Origin: Sulfurospirillaceae bacterium
GTDB taxonomy: Bacteria; Campylobacterota; Campylobacteria; Campylobacterales; Sulfurospirillaceae
Direction of reading: 5' to 3'
NCBI GenBank assembly: GCA_028705785.1
Contig: JAQWCT010000159.1
Coordinates: forward strand, 1-6,304
Length of the DNA: 6,304 bases
Shown one piece after another: positions 1-5,751 of this stretch. Both the position numbers and the translations under genes were made by a program. The notes beneath the pieces are model-generated. The model worked only from the letters and a program-made list of their open reading frames with translations, was not told the DNA's origin and ran no database searches. The stretch's first letter is position 1; the number at the start of each line of letters is the position of its first letter.

Positions 1-558
1 TATGGGGGTAAAGAGTTCGATGAGATACTCTTACAAGGTCTTCAAGAAAGCATTGAACAAACACATGAAGATACCCTTATCGTTCTTCATCAAGAGGGAA
101 GTCATGGACCAACCTATTATAAACGATACCCTGATAACTTCAAAAAATTTACGCCTACTTGTGATACACAAGATTTAGAAAAGTGCTCACAAGAGCAAAT
201 TGTGAACACCTATGACAATACGATTTTGTACACTGACTTCGTCATCAATGAAGCTATCAAACTCTTAGAAAAAAATGAGAAAAATTACCAAACATCGCTA
301 TTTTATGTCTCTGACCATGGTGAATCTTTAGGAGAAAATGGGGTTTACTTACATGGTATTCCCTATTTTATAGCTCCCGAGGCACAAAAGCATGTTCCCG
401 CTCTTTTTTACCTTGGCAATGGCAATGAAAATCTCAAAAAACTCATTGCCAAAAAAACAGAAAAATTTTCACATGACAATCTTTTTCACACGATTTTAGG
501 CGTTTTCAAAGTTCAAACCAGTGAATATAATCCAAAACTGGACATCATCACGCTTTGA
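1..558 (+). CDS. eptA: Lipid A phosphoethanolamine transferase (EptA/MCR family), C-terminal part; 5' end outside window
   Basis: Frame 1 is open from the first base to the TGA at 556-558, giving 185 visible residues. The true start lies upstream; the GTG at 202 is internal. The family comprises inner-membrane enzymes with a periplasmic sulfatase-like domain that move phosphoethanolamine from phosphatidylethanolamine to lipid A phosphates. Visible motifs are GSHGPTYYKRYP (about residues 33-44), a CDTQDLEKC cysteine pair (spacing of a conserved MCR disulfide), NTYDNTILYTD, SDHGESLGENG with the paired Asp/His zinc ligands (codons at 313-318), and YLHGIP. The His of SHGP and the His of YLHG correspond to substrate-site histidines in MCR-1. 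The catalytic Thr, the other zinc ligands and the membrane helices would lie upstream and cannot be checked. The gene converges on the formate dehydrogenase gene and overlaps it by 11 bp, leaving no room for a separate terminator. It is probably intrinsic LPS decoration, not acquired resistance, because nothing mobile is seen nearby. Confidence 0.93.
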   Translation, partial: YGGKEFDEILLQGLQESIEQTHEDTLIVLHQEGSHGPTYYKRYPDNFKKFTPTCDTQDLEKCSQEQIVNTYDNTILYTDFVINEAIKLLEKNEKNYQTSLFYVSDHGESLGENGVYLHGIPYFIAPEAQKHVPALFYLGNGNENLKKLIAKKTEKFSHDNLFHTILGVFKVQTSEYNPKLDIITL

Positions 559-2611
559 TGACTTCTACTTTGATAGACTTAAAAGCCGCTGTTAAGATGA
601 GTTCATCACATCTATCACCAAAAAGATGATTGATTTTCGACTTGGCGTGATGGAAGGTGCAAAAGAGTGTTTTGGGTTGTACTTTATCGGTGAACTTTAC
701 GAGAAGTGGTGAAGTTTCGCCAAACTCAGTTTTAAGTATCACTTTTTCACTCGTAAAATCTGCCGCATCATTTTCATTGACTAATAAAATATCTTCATCG
801 TAGCGTTTGTTGAGCTTCTCGCTTCGCTTGGTTTGGGACGCATTGTTATATTGCGCTATCGTTCTACCCGTAGTGAGATGATACCCTGTGAGTTTTTTTT
901 GGGCTATCTCTTGCACCATGCCTCGAAGTTGATATTGGTGATAGTGAAACTCACCGTATCCATCTTCTGTTCTAAAGTCTAGTTGATGAAGTATGGGTGT
1001 ATCTTCGGTATGTACAGGCCACTGGAGACCTCTTACGCGGTGTCTTTCCAGTCTATTGTAACTCGCCCCTGAAAAACGACGATAGGCTACTTCTCGCACT
1101 TCATCCCAAATCTGTTTTGAATCTTCATAGGCGTAGTTTCCGCCCATCTTAGTATCAAGCAGTTGGATAACTTCCCAATCATCAGGTAAATCAGATTTGA
1201 CGAGGGGTTGGGAGAGGTGAAGACGGCGCATCGCATTGACATAGACACCCGTTTTTTCATACGCCGATTTGACACCAATGACGATGTCCGCACGCGAAGC
1301 GATTTCCGTCATAAATAGCTCTTGCACCAAGATAAACTCTACATTATCTAAGGCTTTGTTGACCTTGTTAAGATTGGGATGGATGTGCGTTAAATCTTCA
1401 CCCATATTGATAACCGCTTTAATGCGCCCTTCAATCATCGCATTTACCAGCTGTGGCGTCATCAAACCTATCTCTTTAGGCTCTTGATAATCTGGCGCAT
1501 AGTAAGGAAGCATCCCCATATCGCATGCACCTTGAACATTGTTTTGACCACGAAGCGGCATCAGTCCTGCACCTTCCTTACCGACATTTCCTGTCATCAA
1601 GGCTAAGTGCGTTATCGCCATGACGGCGTAAGAGCCATCGATATGTTCGGTTATGCCAAGACCCCAGAAAATCATCGACTTTTTGAGCGCATATTCTCTT
1701 GCCACTTTAGGAATCATCTTGCTAAGATACTCATAACCCTCAATGGTTTCAAAATATTTTGGATTGGCATATGGGTCGTTTAGGATTTTGTCTTTAAAAG
1801 CCTCAAAACCTTTGGTTCTATCTTCTAAAAAATGCTCACAGTAAAGCTCTTCATTGATGATGACAAAGGCAAGCATATTGAGGATAAGTAAATTGGCTTC
1901 ATGGGGGATAATCCCCTTGTATTTGGCAAAGCGGTGGAGTGTGATTTCTCGCACATCAAACACGGCTAGATTGTCATGTTTACCTGCTACTTCGACGATG
2001 CGATTGGAGATAATGGGATGGGCTTCGGTAGTGTTTGAACCGATAACTATCATAAACTCGGTATTGTAAATATCATTGTACGGATTGGTCGCCGCACCTT
2101 CACCAATGGTGGTTCGCATCCCTTTTAGGCTTGGAGAATGGCACACTCTCGCACAGTTATCGACATGGGGAGAATTAAGTGTGTGGCGGGTGAATTTTTG
2201 TAAAAGATAGCCACTCTCACACGAAGTTCTAGCACCTCCGATAGAGCAGACACTTTTTTGCCCATAGACTTTTTGAATCTCGCTCAGTTTCATAGCCGAA
2301 GCTGTTGTGGCACTCTCAAGCGTTGTTTCGTACCACACATCATCAAAATCCACTAAAGTTGAAGCGATTTTTGCTTTTATGGTAGGATTTTTATCCAAAA
2401 AACTTTTTTTAATGCGAGGAATTCTAAGGCGATCGGGTGCGTCTATAAATTCATATCCATATTTGCCTTTAATGCAAAGATTGCCTTGGGAAACGACACC
2501 GTAGGGATGCGCAAAAATACTTTGGATTTTGTTGTCTTTAACCTTAGCTGCGATGTCACAACCGACACCACAATAGGTGCAAACACTGTCTATAATTTCG
2601 ACATTTTCCAT
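548..2611 (-). CDS. fdhF: FdhF-like molybdopterin-dependent formate dehydrogenase, catalytic subunit, Cys-containing
   Basis: The 687-residue protein is close to the length of E. coli FdhH (715). A single [4Fe-4S] site is formed by C11, C14, C18 and C46, with the conserved Lys two residues later (K48). CARVCHSPS gives the Mo/W-binding residue as Cys157 followed by His158. The codon for residue 157 is TGC (bases 2143-2141), so this is a Cys enzyme and not selenocysteine. PLRGQNNVQGACDMG supplies the formate-site Arg (R354). The molybdopterin oxidoreductase core is followed by a C-terminal dinucleotide-binding domain (TGYHLTTGRTIAQYN onward). There is no Tat signal and no NuoG-like N-terminal extension, so it should be a cytoplasmic bis-MGD enzyme. 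Formate oxidation to CO2 is the family role; the electron acceptor is not encoded beside it. Its start is 5 nt after the stop of the 95-residue gene and has only a weak Shine-Dalgarno, which suggests translational coupling. Another substrate cannot be excluded, but the Cys-His plus RGQNN signature favours formate. Confidence 0.9.
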   Translation of the reverse strand: MENVEIIDSVCTYCGVGCDIAAKVKDNKIQSIFAHPYGVVSQGNLCIKGKYGYEFIDAPDRLRIPRIKKSFLDKNPTIKAKIASTLVDFDDVWYETTLESATTASAMKLSEIQKVYGQKSVCSIGGARTSCESGYLLQKFTRHTLNSPHVDNCARVCHSPSLKGMRTTIGEGAATNPYNDIYNTEFMIVIGSNTTEAHPIISNRIVEVAGKHDNLAVFDVREITLHRFAKYKGIIPHEANLLILNMLAFVIINEELYCEHFLEDRTKGFEAFKDKILNDPYANPKYFETIEGYEYLSKMIPKVAREYALKKSMIFWGLGITEHIDGSYAVMAITHLALMTGNVGKEGAGLMPLRGQNNVQGACDMGMLPYYAPDYQEPKEIGLMTPQLVNAMIEGRIKAVINMGEDLTHIHPNLNKVNKALDNVEFILVQELFMTEIASRADIVIGVKSAYEKTGVYVNAMRRLHLSQPLVKSDLPDDWEVIQLLDTKMGGNYAYEDSKQIWDEVREVAYRRFSGASYNRLERHRVRGLQWPVHTEDTPILHQLDFRTEDGYGEFHYHQYQLRGMVQEIAQKKLTGYHLTTGRTIAQYNNASQTKRSEKLNKRYDEDILLVNENDAADFTSEKVILKTEFGETSPLLVKFTDKVQPKTLFCTFHHAKSKINHLFGDRCDELILTAAFKSIKVEVIKA

Positions 2612-2616
2612 TTCAA

Positions 2617-2904
2617 TTACTCGCTTGCGCCACTTGAATAGAAAAAGTCACCATGTACAGACTCATTTTTGAGTTTTTTAATCGCTCCAGCTAAAATGGC
2701 ATCGTAACGCTCTTTGTCAGCTTTTAGACTCTCCATCGTAACGGCTTTATCGACGCTATTAACCAAATCATTCATGACTTCGCGTTCTTTCTTCGTCAAT
2801 CTTTTTTTAAGCATTTTTGCCAACTCGGCTTCATCTTTCAATGCTCTTTTATCGCCCATCACCATTTTAATAATTTTGGTGGCTTCTAATTCATTTAATT
2901 TCAT
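2617..2904 (-). CDS. Small hypothetical protein (95 aa) encoded directly upstream of the formate dehydrogenase
   Basis: I do not recognise a family. The protein is Lys/Glu-rich, has no signal peptide, membrane segment or cysteine, and looks largely helical up to about residue 80, followed by a short polar tail (GDFFYSSGASE). The start ATG at 2904-2902 has a good ribosome binding site (GAGGG at 2915-2911, six bases away). It ends five bases before the formate dehydrogenase start and sits first after the promoter, so the two genes very probably form one transcript. A role as an accessory subunit, maturation factor or regulator of the enzyme is an inference from this placement. The stretch LTKKEREVM followed by TMESL and a helical KKLK end loosely recalls the spacing of sigma-factor region 4 helix-turn-helix domains, but this resemblance is weak. 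It does not resemble the FdsD delta subunit as I know it. Confidence 0.8.
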   Translation of the reverse strand: MKLNELEATKIIKMVMGDKRALKDEAELAKMLKKRLTKKEREVMNDLVNSVDKAVTMESLKADKERYDAILAGAIKKLKNESVHGDFFYSSGASE

Positions 2905-2920
2905 CTATGTCCCTCTTCAT

Positions 2921-2948
2921 TATGCTATTGATTGGAAATTGTAGCATA
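2921..2948. promoter_or_regulatory. Inverted repeat spanning the -10/start region of the formate dehydrogenase promoter; candidate operator
   Basis: The arms are TATGCTA (2921-2927) and TAGCATA (2942-2948). They are perfectly complementary and separated by 14 nt, so the arm centres are 21 bp apart, two helical turns. The right arm overlaps the predicted -10 and the left arm lies in the early leader. The geometry fits a repressor dimer site better than a terminator, since no T-run follows on either strand. The regulator is unknown. Confidence 0.4.
2938..2943 (-). promoter_or_regulatory. Probable -10 box of the small-protein/formate dehydrogenase unit
   Basis: On the minus strand TACAAT is preceded by a T-rich stretch (CTCTTTTTC) and no clear -35 hexamer, the usual look of housekeeping promoters in Campylobacterota. 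The predicted start is near 2931, giving a leader of about 27 nt before the ATG at 2904. It lies in the 66-bp gap after the EamA gene. Confidence 0.55.
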
Positions 2949-2970
2949 GAAAAAGAGAATAAAATTGAGA

Positions 2971-3861
2971 TTAGCGCACTTTTCGCTTCAAAATTTTGAT
3001 GTCATTAAGCATCTTTACTGCTACTATGGTGAGAATCGTTCCTGCCACCATAGCGATACTTATCGTCTCATCCAAGAAAATAGCACTCAGTACAATAGCG
3101 GCAAAAGGCACTAAAAAGCTAAAGGAACTAACCTCTCTTGCCCCCAATTTTTCGATACCTACAAAATAGACTGTATTGGCAAAAGTGGTCGATAAAAGCG
3201 ACATGCACAGCATATTAATCCAAAATTTTGAATCGTACTCATGTGATACCATAGCACGACTATCGATGACAAAAACCCATACTAAAACGATCATCACCAC
3301 ATACATGTAAAAGGTAAATACGATTGGCGATATAGTGGTTGATTTGGAACTAATGATGGTTAATACAGCCCATAAAATAGACCCTAAAAAGAAATAAAGA
3401 TTTTGAATCAAAAAGATTTCTTCGCTATCCAAAGACCAAACATTAAGCATGGTCAAAACTCCTACCGCGCCCAATCCTAGTGCAAAAGTATCTCTTCTCG
3501 TCACTTTTTTAGTTCGCATTAAAGCAAGGATGATAAAAGTGTTAATCGGGATAAGTGTTGTTACCATCGCACCACCCAAAGAAGCAGTGCCATACTTCGT
3601 ACCCAAATAATAAAAATTCATATACACAATAAGCACCAACGAAGATAAAACTACGAGTAAAAAGCTTTTAAAATCAATCTTAAATGACTGTTTGAGCATG
3701 ATAATAATAGGAACCATCGCCACAGCAGAGATAAAATAGCGCATAAAAATCATCTCATAGACATCGATATAATGACAAATAATTTTTACATTGATCCAAG
3801 AAGCGCCCCACGCGACCATTGAAAGAAACAGTAAAAAGAAAAATAGGTTTTTATTGGGCAT
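2971..3861 (-). CDS. EamA-family (DMT superfamily) membrane transporter
   Basis: The 296-residue, highly hydrophobic protein has the length and layout of ten-helix EamA transporters, with two repeats of about five helices (roughly residues 5-135 and 150-290). The first helix carries the typical AWGASWINVKI motif, and the second repeat ends with LVPFAAIVLSAIFLDETIS and a final helix before a basic tail (KILKRKVR). The family mostly exports or imports small metabolites such as amino acids and nucleosides across the inner membrane; the substrate cannot be read from sequence. The ATG has a strong ribosome binding site (AAGGAG at 3872-3867). It follows the AraC-family gene by 36 nt on the same strand with no terminator between them, so co-transcription and control by that regulator are likely. 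It also carries one copy of the TACATGTA palindrome at codons 185-187. Confidence 0.9.
   Translation of the reverse strand: MPNKNLFFFLLFLSMVAWGASWINVKIICHYIDVYEMIFMRYFISAVAMVPIIIMLKQSFKIDFKSFLLVVLSSLVLIVYMNFYYLGTKYGTASLGGAMVTTLIPINTFIILALMRTKKVTRRDTFALGLGAVGVLTMLNVWSLDSEEIFLIQNLYFFLGSILWAVLTIISSKSTTISPIVFTFYMYVVMIVLVWVFVIDSRAMVSHEYDSKFWINMLCMSLLSTTFANTVYFVGIEKLGAREVSSFSFLVPFAAIVLSAIFLDETISIAMVAGTILTIVAVKMLNDIKILKRKVR
3302..3309. repeat. TACATGTA palindrome, copy 1 (in EamA gene)
   Basis: This is the 8-bp core only (context ATACATGTAA). It is read on the minus strand as Tyr-Met-Tyr (codons 185-187), a different reading frame from the other coding copies. Confidence 0.75.
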
Positions 3862-3897
3862 GAAAACTCCTTGTGCAGAAGTCTACAGCGTTTTGAG

Positions 3898-4701
3898 TTA
3901 AGAATATAGAATAAAATTGCTTTTTTGCAGGAGTGTCTTAGGCGAATACCCATAAATCTTGCGAAAATTGCGGATGAAATGCGACTGATCACTAAAGCCT
4001 GCTTGGAGCGCTGCGTGAGTCAGTGAAGAACCCTCTAACACCAAAGATTTCGCTTTATAGATTCGCTCACTCAGAATATACTGATGGGGTGTGATGCCCA
4101 TATGGTCTTTAAAAAGCCTTACAAAATGGTACTTACTGAGCATCGCCGTTGTGGAAAGCTCATCAAGCAAAATCTCATTTTCAAGGTTTTCATGGATATA
4201 CTCAACCACCATCGAAATATTCTTTTTCGCTTTACATGTAAAGGGATGAGGCACGGTTTTGTGGTCGTAGTGTGTGATGAGGTAGGCGAGGGCTTCCATG
4301 AGTTTTATCTCAGAACTCATAGCTTCTTCTTTGGCATAAACACTGTGAAAAAATTGACGCAAGAGTTGGTAAAGCATTCTATCGTCGATGATATGTTTTT
4401 CAAAAATAACCATTTTTGATTCGCCATACATCTGCTCGTATAAATTACTCAAAAGCTCGACGCTGGGATAAAAGTTGGTGTATTGCCACGCGTGTGAATC
4501 GCCATGATGCACCTCACCAGGGTTGATAATGCGCGTTGCATACTGATAAGCAAAGCTGGGTTTCCGTCCATGTACAAATGACTCAAACATGCCATTGTGG
4601 GTAAGCCCAATCGTGTAGGTATCGTGAAAATGGCTGGTAAAAACGCCATTCGAACTGGCGATATTTTCAAAAATAGTATCGTGCAAGACAGAGGGTTTCA
4701 T
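3898..4701 (-). CDS. AraC-family transcriptional regulator with N-terminal cupin-type sensing domain
   Basis: The protein has 267 residues. The N-terminal half looks like an AraC-type ligand-binding cupin: SHFHDTYTIGLTHNG (residues 23-37) and INPGEVHHGD (59-68). The C-terminal 100 residues form the double helix-turn-helix domain: LLDELSTTAMLSKYHFVRLF for the first unit and AALQAGFSDQSHFIRNFRKI plus YGYSPKTLL for the second, the classical AraC signature. The start is the first in-frame ATG after an in-frame TAA about 30 bases upstream; no alternative start exists between them and no Shine-Dalgarno precedes it. An EamA transporter follows 36 nt downstream, and regulators of this type commonly control an adjacent exporter. 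The effector is unknown. The linker between the two domains (residues 154-157, FTCK) is encoded by the perfect palindrome TTTACATGTAAA. Confidence 0.92.
   Translation of the reverse strand: MKPSVLHDTIFENIASSNGVFTSHFHDTYTIGLTHNGMFESFVHGRKPSFAYQYATRIINPGEVHHGDSHAWQYTNFYPSVELLSNLYEQMYGESKMVIFEKHIIDDRMLYQLLRQFFHSVYAKEEAMSSEIKLMEALAYLITHYDHKTVPHPFTCKAKKNISMVVEYIHENLENEILLDELSTTAMLSKYHFVRLFKDHMGITPHQYILSERIYKAKSLVLEGSSLTHAALQAGFSDQSHFIRNFRKIYGYSPKTLLQKSNFILYS
4231..4242. repeat. TTTACATGTAAA palindrome, copy 2 (in AraC-family gene)
   Basis: This is a perfect 12-bp palindrome, read on the minus strand as Phe-Thr-Cys-Lys (codons 154-157). It falls in the linker between the sensing and DNA-binding domains. 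Confidence 0.8.
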
Positions 4702-4707
4702 GTTTTT

Positions 4708-4713
4708 ATTATA
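4708..4713 (-). promoter_or_regulatory. -10 box immediately before the AraC-family gene; possible leaderless transcript
   Basis: On the minus strand a perfect TATAAT is followed by AAAAAC and then the ATG at 4701-4699. A start 6-7 bases after the -10 would fall at or next to the A of the ATG, leaving no leader, and there is no Shine-Dalgarno motif. No convincing -35 hexamer is visible. Read-through from the lipoprotein gene 49 bp upstream is an alternative source of transcripts. Confidence 0.5.
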
Positions 4714-4750
4714 TCCAAATGCGTTATCTTAAAATAGAACAAAGTTGCGT

Positions 4751-5143
4751 TTAATAGTACTTAAACTTCACCGCTTGACCTCTTCCTTCCATGCTTCCAC
4801 CCCAACTTTTCCATGAAGAGTCTGTTTTGGTATAGCGAACATAGATGATGCCATCGGCTTTGAGTTTGAAAGCTTCTTCTTGCAATTTTGCATTGACTAA
4901 CTCTTTACTAGGTGTTGCACCAAAAGGTGTTGTTTGACTTACCATAGCGGAAACATCGCCTAGCATCGTGTAAGGTCTATCGATGTCAAGTTCGCTTATA
5001 ACTATCTTTTGGGGCGTTTGAGGGTTGATCGCTTCTATCTTGGGAGTGGATTCTTTGTTTTGCCAAAACATCATAGAACATCCAGAAAATACCAAAGAGA
5101 CCATCAAGGCACCAATACAAAACGATATGCGTGAAAAAAACAT
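4751..5143 (-). CDS. Small lipoprotein, possible RcsF/YbjQ-like fold
   Basis: With the start chosen here the protein has 130 residues. The first ATG of the open frame is at 5161, but it has no ribosome binding site and coincides with the predicted transcription start. The ATG at 5143-5141 has AAGGAG five bases away, so I prefer it. A signal peptide (MFFSRISFCIGALMVSLVFSG) ends in an FSG|C lipobox with Cys22 as the lipidated residue. The mature part has a short linker, then DIDRPYTMLGDVSAMV, an AKLQEEAFKLKADGIIYVRY helix/strand and a closing GRGQAVKF strand. This order recalls the small domain shared by YbjQ and RcsF-type proteins, in which a 'LGADAVI' strand precedes a Gly-rich turn. That is pattern memory only; the safe call is a lipoprotein of unknown function. 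The gene is divergent from amrA and shares its promoter region. Confidence 0.85.
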   Translation of the reverse strand: MFFSRISFCIGALMVSLVFSGCSMMFWQNKESTPKIEAINPQTPQKIVISELDIDRPYTMLGDVSAMVSQTTPFGATPSKELVNAKLQEEAFKLKADGIIYVRYTKTDSSWKSWGGSMEGRGQAVKFKYY

Positions 5144-5148
5144 CGCTA

Positions 5149-5154
5149 CTCCTT
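5149..5154 (-). promoter_or_regulatory. Ribosome binding site that decides the lipoprotein start
   Basis: AAGGAG on the minus strand lies five bases before the ATG at 5143-5141. The upstream ATG at 5161-5159 is preceded by ATCTCTTTC, with no Shine-Dalgarno. The signal peptide is intact either way. Confidence 0.8.
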
Positions 5155-5168
5155 TAAACATGAAAGAG

Positions 5169-5174
5169 ATTATA
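5169..5174 (-). promoter_or_regulatory. -10 box of the lipoprotein gene
   Basis: The minus strand reads TATAAT here. The predicted start near 5162 gives a leader of about 19 nt. Only three bases (5175-5177) separate it from the opposing -10 box of amrA, so the two promoters face away from each other and overlap. Confidence 0.6.
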
Positions 5175-5177
5175 CAC

Positions 5178-5183
5178 TATAAT
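5178..5183 (+). promoter_or_regulatory. -10 box of the amrA-amrS unit
   Basis: The plus strand reads TATAAT, with a predicted start near 5190 and a leader of about 19 nt. A strong ribosome binding site (AAGGAG, 5198-5203) lies five bases before the amrA ATG. The palindrome TACATGTA (5188-5195) covers the predicted start point. Confidence 0.6.
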
Positions 5184-5187
5184 ACGC

Positions 5188-5195
5188 TACATGTA
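5188..5195. repeat. TACATGTA palindrome, copy 3 (amrA leader)
   Basis: This is the only intergenic copy (context CTACATGTAA). It sits between the amrA -10 box and its ribosome binding site, over the predicted transcription start. Confidence 0.75.
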
Positions 5196-5208
5196 AAAAG
5201 GAGTTTGG

Positions 5209-5751
5209 ATGGAAAAAGTCATTCGTTCTTTGGTAAAACAGGCTATTTTAGATGAGTTTGATAAAACGCAAAGCATTGATACCAAAATGTTGTTGGAAAA
5301 ATACCCTGCATTAGCGCAACAAAGAGCTACTTTTGTAACCTTAAGCCTTGATGGTAGACTTAGAGGATGTATCGGCTCACTGGTTGCACATCGCACCTTA
5401 CTCGATGACCTTATTCATAACGCCAAATCTGCAGCATTTGAAGACCCAAGATTTTATCCACTCTCACCCGAAGAGTTTAAAAAAGTCGTGATTGAAATCT
5501 CGCTTTTAAGTCCACCAGAGCCTCTCTTGTATGATTCTATTGAGGATTTAAAATCCAAAGTTAGCGTGGGAATTGATGGCATTATCTTGCAAAAAGAGGG
5601 CAAAAGAGCAACCTTTTTACCTCAAGTTTGGGAGCAATTACCAACCTTTGAACACTTCTTCTCACATCTATGTCAAAAAGCGGGTTTAGGGGCAAATTGT
5701 TTGGAGCATCATCCCGACATTTGGCGATACCGTGTTGAGAAAATAAAATAA
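5209..5751 (+). CDS. amrA: AmmeMemoRadiSam system protein A (AMMECR1 domain)
   Basis: The protein has 180 residues, full length for the bacterial AMMECR1 family. The family signature LRGCIGS lies at residues 51-57, preceded by ATFVTLSLDG. Further conserved blocks are AAFEDPRFYPLSPEEF, VVIEISLLSPPEPL, VGIDGIILQKEGKRATFLPQ and VWEQLP; the protein ends HHPDIWRYRVEKIK. No signal peptide is present, so it is cytoplasmic. AMMECR1 proteins are conserved from bacteria to humans; in prokaryotes they occur with a radical SAM protein (AmrS) and a Memo-like protein (AmrB), but the reaction of the set is not established as far as I know. Its stop overlaps the amrS start by one base (TAATG), which indicates translational coupling and a joint role. 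Confidence 0.93.
   Translation: MEKVIRSLVKQAILDEFDKTQSIDTKMLLEKYPALAQQRATFVTLSLDGRLRGCIGSLVAHRTLLDDLIHNAKSAAFEDPRFYPLSPEEFKKVVIEISLLSPPEPLLYDSIEDLKSKVSVGIDGIILQKEGKRATFLPQVWEQLPTFEHFFSHLCQKAGLGANCLEHHPDIWRYRVEKIK

Noticed and set aside
1..558. eptA as a mobile colistin resistance cassette
   Set aside because: No insertion sequence, inverted repeat or composition change is seen next to it in the window. The upstream side is not visible.
2100..2145. Selenocysteine insertion site (SECIS) in the formate dehydrogenase
   Set aside because: The active-site codon is TGC and the frame has no internal TGA, so no recoding is needed.
2140..2155. TGGCAC-like sequence resembling a sigma-54 promoter
   Set aside because: It lies inside fdhF coding sequence, lacks the TTGC element at the right distance, and no gene starts downstream on that strand.
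1087..2504. Several small open frames on both strands within the formate dehydrogenase gene
   Set aside because: They are shadows of a clear family member in another frame, lack ribosome binding sites and show no recognisable domain.
2921..2948. Inverted repeat as a terminator for the EamA gene
   Set aside because: The loop is long, the stem is AT-rich with seven pairs and no T-run follows, so an operator-like site is the better reading.
3786..3992. Minus-strand frame across the AraC/EamA junction
   Set aside because: It overlaps the end of the regulator and the start of the transporter out of frame. Both real genes have strong family motifs.
4084..4419. Plus-strand 111-residue frame inside the AraC-family gene
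   Set aside because: It is antisense to conserved AraC coding sequence, without a promoter or ribosome binding site and with no familiar motif.
4702..4750. Terminator between the lipoprotein gene and the AraC-family gene
   Set aside because: The 49-bp gap has only a loose direct repeat (ATGCGTT/TTGCGTT) and no hairpin followed by T-rich sequence.
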